Below, piece by piece: positions 55,310 to 64,000 of a DNA stretch of 64,000 nt. Origin of the DNA: Leptasterias polaris (lineage: Eukaryota > Echinodermata > Asteroidea > Forcipulatida > Asteriidae). Every line of letters starts with the position of its first letter. Position 1 is the stretch's first letter. The DNA lies in assembly GCA_037783415.1 (NCBI GenBank), contig JAZGTN010000316.1:1-64000 (forward strand), in the 5' to 3' direction. Position numbers and translations under genes: made by a program. A model generated the notes under the pieces. It was not told where the DNA came from, did no database searches, and worked only from the letters and a program-made list of their open reading frames with translations.

Positions 55310-56475
55310 GTGGTAGATGTTAGAGGTAGGAGACATTATGAAGTTCTTGAGACTGAAGTTCTTGTTGTTGGCACGACTACGAACCTGAAGAAAGTTTCTG
55401 CTGTAGACATTGATATTGGAGGTCACTGCATTACATCCTCCAAACAGTTGAACATTCATGGGGTCATCTTTGATTGTAAGTTAAAAATGTCAAGTCATAT
55501 TCGTGAGGTATCTCGCAATGCATATTACCATCTGTATAATATCAGTAAGATCATAAAATACTTGAATTTTTCTGTCACTGAGCAGGTTATCACAATACAA
55601 TGCTAGTCATGTATAAGATTGATTATTGCAATGCCTTGTTCGCAGGTTTACCCCAGTCCACACTGGCACCATTACAACGAGTACATAATTGTGCTGCCAG
55701 GATTCTCACATGAACCAGACAATTTGAGCATATAACCCCTGTACTTATGAAGCTCCATTGGCTTCCGGTGAATTATAGAATCATGTATAAAATTTGTCAG
55801 TTAGTTCATAAATGTTTAAATGGTCTAGCCCCTGTTTATCTCAGTGAATTACTGCATACTACTAGTTCCAGTTCACGTAGAAACACACGGTTGTCATGTG
55901 ATAAAACCAGACTACAGCACTGTAACACCAGATTATGCAGATTTGGGGATAGAGCTTTTTCTGCCATTGCCCCTAAATTATGGAACCAGCTGAAAAGTGT
56001 GCCTAAGGGAAACAGAGAGTATTGATGTTTTTAAATCCGGGCAGAAAACTTATTTCTTCCGAAAGGCATTTTTATGATTTAGACACATGTTTGTGTTATT
56101 GTTGTGGTTTTGATTATCCCTAAAGGTCTCTTTTTAGCACTTATTTTCCATTCTTTAATTTTTCTTCTGGATATAATTGTTGTTGTATTTATTTTGTTTT
56201 TTACATTTATTTTATTAATGGTTACAGCTGGTCTGTTTTTACATTTACTTACCTTTGCATTTTAAAATATTGCTTATTTATTTTTTATTTTTTTCACTTG
56301 TACTTTTTTGCTGATTTTAAACTTATTGTTATACCTTGTTGTTAATTATGTTAATGACTTTTTGTTTATCTATAGGGTTTTTGTTTTTAAATGTTACTCT
56401 GTAAGCGCCATGGAGCATTGTTTTCGATGGATTTGGCGCCATATAAATGTTTAATATTATTATTATTATTTTTAT
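55310..56475 (+). mobile_element. LINE 3' end (CR1/L2-like), decayed, plus strand
   Basis: Pieces of the ORF2 C-terminus are visible across stops: HGVIFDCKLKMSSHIREVSR, YCNALFAGLPQSTLAPLQRV, then HWLPVNYRIMYKICQLVHKC and LNGLAPVYLSELLHT, and finally FGDRAFSAIAPKLWNQL. These blocks follow the reverse transcriptase in CR1/L2/Jockey-type elements. The element ends with GGCGCCATATAAATG and an ATT repeat (56452-56475). Confidence 0.75.
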
Positions 56476-56685
56476 TGATATCGAAAGAGCATCATTCGTA
56501 ACCTCAAGTGCAAACCATTGATTCTTAAGAAAAAAATATAACTGGTAAACTTGCAAGTAAAACCATGAAATCTTTTTGGGGAAGTGTTGGGTCTGAGAAG
56601 AGCCGGTAAGGTCTCGACGTTTCGAGCAGTATACCTTCAGGACAATGCCGAAGATTTCAAATTCTAGAAACATTTAAAACTTGTT

Positions 56686-57072
56686 TTAAAGCCACTGGAC
56701 ACGTTTGATAATTGTCAAAGACCAGTTTTTTCACTAAGTGTGTTTCCAACATATGCATACAAAAACAAACCTGTGAAAATTTGGGCTCAATTGGTCATCG
56801 AAGTTGCAATAAAATAATGACAGAAAAAACACCCTTGTTGCACAAATGTGTGTGCTTTCAGATGCCTAAAAAAGTCTTCAGGCCTGAAGTCTTTTTCAGT
56901 TTCAAATATTTTATTGAGAAATTACCTCTTTCTCAAAAACTACGTTACTTCAGAGGGAGTCGTTTCTCACAATGTTTTATACTATCAACAGCTCTGCGTT
57001 GCTCGCTACCAAGTAAGTTTTGATGCTAATTATATATTTTGAGTAATTACCAAACGTGTCCAGTGCCTTTAA
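56686..57072. mobile_element. TTAA MITE, 387 bases, complete
   Basis: The ends are TTAAAGCCACTGGACACGTT and, inverted, TTAAAGGCACTGGACACGTT, with TTAA at both edges. Its right half also occurs alone at 9822-10024. No coding sequence. Confidence 0.8.
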
Positions 57073-58080
57073 ACAACCTGTGAAATAGAGGTGTTCACAT
57101 TTTTGAGAAAACTCAACATAATTGTTGTAAGGAATGTTTTGTACATTAAATGCAATATTTTTCTTTCAAATTTGGCCAATCGTGACACAAGTTCCCATGC
57201 ATACTAATGTTTCAGGCGAAATCGTCTCTAAACGGGCAACTAGTCCTGATATTATATTCATTCTAAGTTAGCTTTGAGATTGACATTGAAGTATTTTTCA
57301 GGATTAATACAATCATGCATTAGACATGCAGATTTAAAAACCGTGACTTTTTCTATTATCTAGAAAATGCCACTCCAACCTCAGAAAAAGGTAACCTCTT
57401 TTGTGATTCGAATCATTGAAACGAACTGATCAAGTAATCATAATAATTGTAAGTTCTTTGTAATTGTTTTGTTTAATAAATGTATTGAGTTATATCTACA
57501 ATTCCACCGTGTGAGTTTTCTTCTGTCATCACTCTGGGTAGGCAAACAGCCCGCTAATTTTATTGTTGCTGCGCTTTTTAGGACGCTTTGTGACACTGTC
57601 TTTCTCTGTGTTGTTGTTTTAAAACGGAGTAGGTCTATAACCAGGACAAGGTCGCGTTATTGAAACATCACGTGAAGGTTACGTACGTTCCCACGATCGA
57701 GTTAATTCACAATGTCAAAACAAACATTATAATTATAAAATAAACCATTACAATCCCACCTGATACGAAGCCCTCTTTCATAACTGTTCATCGTAAATGC
57801 AATCTTCTTACTTTGCGGTCTTCTGGGAGGGCCCCCTCTGCACCCAGGCAGTGGTAGCCCCCGCGGCCCTGGACCCAGGCAGACCCTCGCCGGCCTTGCA
57901 TGCTCGGTCTTTCCGTTACTCTCCATGTGGCATCCATACGTTTGTCTTTGTTAAATTTGGTAATTTCTCCAAAAATTAAGAACCATAAAAACCTTGGTTA
58001 AAGAGCACCAGAAATCTGTTGATATTATAGAACATAGTTAGAAACAATACCTTTTAAGAATACGTATAGTTTTAGAGAAA
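57073..58080. other. Spacer, nothing recognised
   Basis: A GC-rich patch (57830-57905) stands out from the AT-rich surroundings. No gene is supported. Confidence 0.35.
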
Positions 58081-58082
58081 GA

Positions 58083-58930
58083 GCTAATTCAATTCAATTC
58101 AATTCAATTCAATTTTTATTTGTCCCACCATGTAGGAAACTCTGTTTGAATACATGCAATACAGAAAGAAAAATAAATAAATAACACACAATCATAAATA
58201 AAACTACTGGAAATATTAATTTATCAGAAAACTACATTACTAATAAACCACAATTAAATTATACTGAAAACTACATCTAAGCAGAAAGTAAACAAAGTAG
58301 TTAAACACGGTTTAGGAGACGGACGGAGTATGGGATGAAGGAGTTGAGGTACCTGTTTGTTTTGCACCTAAGTGACTGCCATCTCCTACCACTTCTAAGT
58401 TTGATGAAGAATTTGTTTAAAGGATGGTTGGTGTTACATACAACTGCCTCTGCTTTGGATAGAACCTTATCTCTGCAAGTTTCATCAAGATCGATGTTTA
58501 TCCCTAGGATTTTTGATGCTTGTTTCACAACCCGTTTCATTTTACCAGTATCTTGTTTTCTTGCTCCATTGTACCAAACCACACAATCATGAGTAATAGC
58601 ACTTTCAATAACAGATGAGTAAAACAGAAACATAATTTCCTTGTCGACATGAAAATAATTCAATTTACGTAAAAAATACATCAACCGTTTATGTATTGGT
58701 GGTTCATCCCCTTTCAAGGGGACCCAGTCTGGCAGATTGGTAGGTTTAATCTTCGAGAGAGACTCATCGGCAAGATGTAGTAGGTCATGGCGGCCATATT
58801 GAATCAGTCTATGCGATAGGTCTGGCAATCCATAGCAAACAGCATTTAATCCTGGAGCTGCCAGGAAGCTACAAACTACTCCAATCCAGATCCAGAGGGT
58901 TGTCAAGTTGTAAAGGAACATACTGACCAA
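58083..58930 (-). mobile_element. LINE 3' end, minus strand, with GAATT tail
   Basis: A minus-strand frame (58930-58301) contains KRLMYFLRKLNYFHVDKEIM, FLFYSSVIESAITHDCVVWY, VKQASKILGI, then HPLNKFFIKLRSGRRWQSLR and TNRYLNSFIPYSVRLLN, the C-terminus of an L2/CR1-like ORF2. The first 90 residues of the frame do not look like reverse transcriptase, so the 5' side is truncated. The 3' end is a GAATT microsatellite (58083-58116). Confidence 0.7.
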
Positions 58931-59262
58931 AAAAGTTTCTCCCTTTGTTCACACACAAAGGCTCAGGCATAGAGTTTTTCTCAAGCATCATAAAGCAAGC
59001 TATCTTTCTACGCGTGCACCGTTGGGTGCATTAGATAACAAAGAAACAATGTCCCTGGATATGGACGGGTAATAGCGTCGGGGTCCATCAGGGATGGAAA
59101 TAAGGATTACGTCATAGACGTCAACTCTCTCTCAGTTCCTTTGGCTGGAGTTGAGATGGGAAACCCCCTGAAGGACGGCATGATTTTAAAGTGCCTGATC
59201 CAATGTAAAGCATAATCCGATGAAAAAGTACATGTAAGAAAAACTATAGTTTGACCTGATGC

Positions 59263-59395
59263 TACGACCTGGTGTGCTGGAACAACTTGGTACATCATAG
59301 GAGAAAGATGAAGTGGATCTCACTGGTGTGCTGGAACAACTTGGTACATCATGAGAAAAAGATGTAGTGGATCTCACTGATGTGTCTGAACAACA
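59263..59395 (-). repeat. 57-bp tandem repeat in a serine-rich frame
   Basis: On the minus strand the frame reads SFSHDVPSCSSTPVRSTSSF and SYDVPSCSSTPGRS, two copies of one unit, after a good acceptor (CTTTGAACAG). It may be a serine-rich exon from the same transposon family as the transposase upstream, but I could not prove it. Confidence 0.5.
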
Positions 59396-59865
59396 AGATG
59401 TTTGAAGATTGTCATTGTCACTCTGTTCAAAGGAAAACAAAATGGTTCATTAATACAAAATTGCAAATCATATTTAAATTAGTACTAGTTCAACACAGAT
59501 AATTCAATTTAGTGTGTTTTCCAGCCTTCCAAAGTGCCTGCTCAAGTCCTCATAATATTTATAAAAAAATAATTAAACATTTTCTTTTTGTTGCGTCTGA
59601 GAATATTCAGGCTGTAAATTGAGCCCCATGAGGTATGCATTTTCTAGAGGAAATGACCACTATTACAATGTATTCAGGTAAACATACCAACTCTATACCG
59701 AAGACCGACGTAATACTGATCATCTTGCTGATTGTAAGACTTGATGGCATGTAAAAGGTAGAAATCTACCAGATCCTCCGCTCTTGATACATCACTAGCT
59801 CCTGCCTGGTCGGGTTGTACCTTATAAGCATGAAAGTGCCTGCTATATCCATTTGTCAGCCACTT

Positions 59866-62297
59866 CTAGAAAACTAGAGTTACTGTCAAAGCCATGATAA
59901 TCACATGTAACACCTTCCCAAACACTACATCCCCATCATCCGTCTTGGACACAGCTACCATGATATTTGGTTGGTACTGAATTCCATAGACTCTGCACCA
60001 TCGTGCTATATAGACCTCATTGTACAAGCCGAAATCAAGGGTTTGAGAAATGAAATTTGCTTCCTCTAGTGTTGCTACAATAACTGAAGACCCAGGGCCT
60101 ACTTCTATGTATTGTCCTTTTCCAAGTTTTCCTGACATCAAGTTGTAGCATAGATATAGCTGGCTTCTGAATGATAGTGTCTTGGCAATATTTTGGAAAT
60201 TGCATATTTTGTGAAAGCCTCTTTGAACATTTTTGTTTTACTTCAAAACGCATAGCCCAGTACCGCTTAATGGGACCAAGTGCTACAATAGCTGCTGGAT
60301 AATGGGTCATGAAGTGGTGTTTAGGTTTTAAGTGATTCCTAATCAGCTGTTTCAGGTAGATAGTTTCCTCTTTGCTGATGACTGGGGAAACGATGAAGTC
60401 CATACAATCTAAAAGCATTAGAAGTACATCCCAGTACTTGTTACCTTCTGCGACCAAGTCCCCTAGCATCAGTGCATTGTGTCGCATGAGACACCACATT
60501 TGCCCAGCTTTTGCCCAGCTGCACCATCTGGGTAAGAAAGTGCGTGTTGTGTGAAGAGGCATGGTTTGTTTTTGCTGTCTGGAGCTCCATAGTTGAAGCT
60601 GGCTATACGGGAGTTAAGTGTACTTTGACTAAAGTATCCTCCTTGAATTAGTTGATGAAGAATTAATTTCAATTCCAGGGGACATACTCCTTCCAGTAGA
60701 TCATGCATTATGTCAGGTGCCACGTTTTTAATAACATGAAAGTTTACAACTCTGCTTAGAGGACAACTTGCCTTGATCCCTGTCTCTTGAAGGTTATGCC
60801 TATCCAAATCTTCCTGGTAGTTATCTCTTGTACGTAAAGATACTTCCACAGTGGAAAATCTTAACTCATCTCTGTGCATCTTACACCACCTACAAGAGTA
60901 ATTTGCAGTAAATCCTTCTGCAAATCCTAGCAATGAATGTAGGCCAAGATTGTCTGCAACAACTTGTGCAATCCCGACCTTTACATTACCTTCAAAGTCT
61001 GGTGTTGATATATTCATGCCGCCTCTTGCAAGTGAGTTGAGGTCATTTATTAGGGGTTCCAATATTGTACTGTATCATTGGAATTGTACATTGCAACGAG
61101 ATGTGTATTTAAAAGCGACGACCTAAACGTGGGATGTTCATTTGCCAGTGTGAAGTATATACCTCCTAATTTGTGTGTTCCAGCTTTGGGGCTCAATGGG
61201 TTCGTGACCTCAAAATCGTAAATATACAAAATCAGCTTAATGACATTTTGTTGCGACTTTAGGGCATCTTGCTTCGAAAAGGAACCATCATGGAAGTCCT
61301 CCATCAGTTCATCTCTTCTCGGATTATGTTGCATCATTCGATAGTAAGTGTCACCACTTTCCAAAATTACTTGTAGTAGACGTTTCAGTGGAACATATTG
61401 AAATGACACCGTACGCATCACTTGGATAGTGTTTCCTGTTGTTGAGTTCATTCGAGGATAATATCCAATAGCAATGTGCGGAAGTATTTTTTGCGCTTGA
61501 AACCAGACATGAGATGTTTAAATGGATTGCTACATTCATTACATTTGACCATGAGATCTCTGTAATCCTCGCAGTCTTGTACCCTTTGAGCCTCGGCAAA
61601 CTTCTTAGTTTTGTAACTCAGGAAAGAAACAATTTCTTCGACTATATCACTAGTGTGGGATACTACAGTGTCAACAGTGGATTGTACAACACTACTCGAT
61701 AACAGTAGTTTTGACACAAGCATTGCACATTTTTATTATAATTCTGCATCAGTAAATGTATCCCACAACTGAGCATTATCTTCAACAATTTCTCCAAGCT
61801 GTTGGTTCTCAAGATGGTCATTATCACCATCACGATCGTCATCACCATCCTCCACATCAAACTCCTGAATTGGTTGTGGCTCACGATTAAGATTAATGGG
61901 ATGACATTTTACAAGATGTTGCTTGAACCTTCGAGTGTGAGTGCGAAATGTTTGGACACATCCATCCTGACCTCAATATACCGGTGATGTAAAAAGCCCC
62001 ACATCAACAATACCATGAAAATTCCTGAAATGCCACACTAAATTGTCTTGATTTCCCTGTATAAGATGTCCACATCTATTGCAAACAAATCCCATGCTGA
62101 CAACATTAATTGAAAGAAAAACGGGCGTGTACCTTCTCCCTTTCCGTGATGAGCAACCTCATTTTGTTTAGGAATTTCATCCGAGGACCAACATGTGGGA
62201 TAAGTTCTTTAAAAGAATCTGCACACGTGTGTAGAAGTAGGAAACTCTCTTGGTCAACAAAATTCTCTGCAATTAACAAAACAAACAAATAAATCAT
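59866..62297 (-). pseudogene. CACTA/KDZ-like transposase with zinc fingers, frameshifted
   Basis: Reading the minus strand: a SAM-like exon (DQESFLLLHTCADSFKELIP, about 62270-62130); two C2H2-like fingers (CNRCGHLIQGNQDNLVWHFR, and HTRRFKQHLVKCH) with an in-frame TGA between; an acidic linker (EDGDDDRDGDNDHLE); then FQYVPLKRLLQVILES, YDFEVTNPLSPKAGTHKLGG, VADNLGLHSLLGF, CRWCKMHRDELRF, APDIMHDLLEGVCPLELKLI, then WCLMRHNALMLGDLV, PKHHFMTHYPAAIV and, near the end, YGIQYQPNIMVAV. The central block resembles Tnp2-type (CACTA) transposases repeated in fish and marine invertebrates. Frameshifts near 61055, 60500 and 60100 and stops show it is dead. Confidence 0.65.
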
Positions 62298-62605
62298 GCA
62301 CCATAATTATAATATTATAGCTCTACTCCAAAAATGTAAACATTTGTGTATCCACAGTGTATTGACCAGTACACTGTTGACCCATGATGGAGGAAGGATG
62401 GTTGACCTAGTAAAAGGCTGACCAATAAATCATGTATCATGTTGACTTCCCCTCATTACACAGTAATCTATTCAAGTGTGTTCATACCAAGGACACCTTG
62501 AAAACTGGGTGAATTCTCCTTGAACAACACTACACTCTATTTCTACCTCCATGCACTCAGCCACTCAAGATAGCCTTGGGCTGTTTTAAGCAGTACTACA
62601 GCACA
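61765..62605. repeat. Left arm of a large near-perfect inverted duplication
   Basis: Every position x in this arm pairs with 125765-x in the right arm without any shift over about 840 bases; one C/T difference was noticed (near 62427). It covers the 5' part of the transposase pseudogene and its upstream flank. Confidence 0.9.
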
Positions 62606-63159
62606 GTGAAAACAAAACAACGTGAAACCACAGAGCTATAAAAAGGTGGAACACTGAAGCTCTGGCTAGTTATTAGAAATAACTCTGTGATAACATAGAG
62701 AAAAAACAAGGTAAAAAGGGAACATACGATTTCAATGAGAAAAGTCGATTTTCAATACGTTTTCAAGACGAAGATGTTCACAGTGTGGAGAGACTGTACA
62801 CATGTACGTGTATGGCTGGTTCCCACTTCATGCTTCGTGTTTGTAAGAGAACTCCAGAACCAGACTACACTAACACTGGCTTTGTATTTCAGAGTTCACC
62901 GAACTTTTCCTTCGACCAATCAAAATGTGCGTTATTATCGGCGGAAAGAAAAGTGTCCATACTAGTTAGTACGTTTATTATGAAGTGCGAGATGGACTGC
63001 CATTTTGGCCTTGTAATTTGAACGATGTTGGAAACAATTTGCCGTTCAATTTGAGCAAACTAGCCTATAGGATTATAATAGGAAACGCTGATTTTTGTAC
63101 ACAAGTAATATTCCAGTTTTAAAGGAAAATCATGATGTCTTCTATTTATATTACAGTAT
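62606..63159. other. Loop between the inverted arms
   Basis: About 554 bases of non-palindromic sequence containing TATAAAAAGG near 62637 and a GACCAATCAAAATG (CCAAT-like) near 62916. Open frames of 63-78 codons here are unrecognised. It may act as a divergent upstream region for the two arms, which is only an inference. Confidence 0.4.
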
Positions 63160-64000
63160 TGTGCTGTAGTACTGCTTAAAACAGCCCAAGGCTATCTTGA
63201 GTGGCTGAGTGCATGGAGGTAGAAATAGAGTGTAGTGTTGTTCAAGGAGAATTCACCCAGTTTTCAAGGTGTCCTTGGTATGAACACACTTGAATAGATT
63301 ACTGTGTAATGAGGGGAAGTCAACATGATACATGATTTATTGATCAGCCTTTTACTAGGTCAACCATCCTTCCTCCATCATGGGTCAACAGTGTACTGGT
63401 CAATACACTGTGGATACACAAATGTTTACATTTTTGGAGTAGAGCTATAATATTATAATTATGGTGCATGATTTATTTGTTTGTTTTGTTAATTGCAGAG
63501 AATTTTGTTGACCAAGAGAGTTTCCTACTTCTACACACGTGTGCAGATTCTTTTAAAGAACTTATCCCACATGTTGGTCCTCGGATGAAATTCCTAAACA
63601 AAATGAGGTTGCTCATCACGGAAAGGGAGAAGGTACACGCCCGTTTTTCTTTCAATTAATGTTGTCAGCATGGGATTTGTTTGCAATAGATGTGGACATC
63701 TTATACAGGGAAATCAAGACAATTTAGTGTGGCATTTCAGGAATTTTCATGGTATTGTTGATGTGGGGCTTTTTACATCACCGGTATATTGAGGTCAGGA
63801 TGGATGTGTCCAAACATTTCGCACTCACACTCGAAGGTTCAAGCAACATCTTGTAAAATGTCATCCCATTAATCTTAATCGTGAGCCACAACCAATTCAG
63901 GAGTTTGATGTGGAGGATGGTGATGACGATCGTGATGGTGATAATGACCATCTTGAGAACCAACAGCTTGGAGAAATTGTTGAAGATAATGCTCAGTTGT
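63160..64000. repeat. Right arm of the inverted duplication, cut by the window edge
   Basis: Reverse complement of 61765-62605. It carries the same SAM-like exon (63485-63632, plus strand), the two zinc fingers and the same in-frame TGA. The true outer end lies beyond 64000. Confidence 0.9.

Noticed and set aside
58301..58930. A stand-alone host gene of 209 residues
   Set aside because: Its C-terminal half matches LINE ORF2 ends and it is followed by a GAATT microsatellite tail.

Overview
The window looks like intron-rich animal DNA, most likely from an echinoderm and probably a sea star. Pointers are histone genes ending in the GGCTCTTTTCAGAGCC stem-loop with a purine-rich downstream element, a CUB/LDLa/LRR receptor of the GRL101 (LGR type C) kind, a RAG1 N-terminus-like protein, and many short DNA transposons. 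No species-diagnostic gene is present, so the assignment is an inference.

Region 1 (1-5.4 kb) is a graveyard of orphan histone genes: an H3 with two 1-base deletions, an H4 reduced to its N-terminal tail but still carrying its 3' stem-loop, the C-terminal end of an H2A, and a second H3 with the same first deletion that runs into a foldback element. A deleted hAT transposon follows at 4300-5414. Region 2 (5.5-16 kb) has small transposons, a broken gene with a CXC-type cysteine tail (6375-9108), degenerate repeats and a 700-base CTG-rich tract.

Region 3 (16194-54021) is one large plus-strand gene that I assembled from 21 exons. It gives an open frame of 1622 codons: signal peptide, two divergent CUB-like exons, alternating CUB and LDLa modules, an LRR block and a rhodopsin-class seven-helix domain. 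All extracellular exons are phase 1-1 cassettes and the LRR exons are phase 2-2. Its introns host most of the other features: a three-deep transposon nest (20.2-22.6 kb), THAP-type and P2X7-tail-like gene fragments, tRNA-derived SINEs, a three-exon minus-strand gene with RAG1-like N-terminal zinc domains (35423-37444), a zinc-knuckle ORF1/Gag-like reading frame (38301-39269), an apparently intact two-exon piggyBac transposon (42993-46307), and several MITEs with exact target duplications.

Region 4 (54-64 kb) is retrotransposon and transposon debris. It holds a plus-strand and a minus-strand LINE 3' end and a frameshifted CACTA/KDZ-like transposase on the minus strand. Its 5' part is repeated head-to-head in a nearly perfect inverted duplication, centred near 62882, that runs off the right edge.

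Exon joins were inferred by reading splice sites and checking phase. Nothing here was tested against databases or transcripts.
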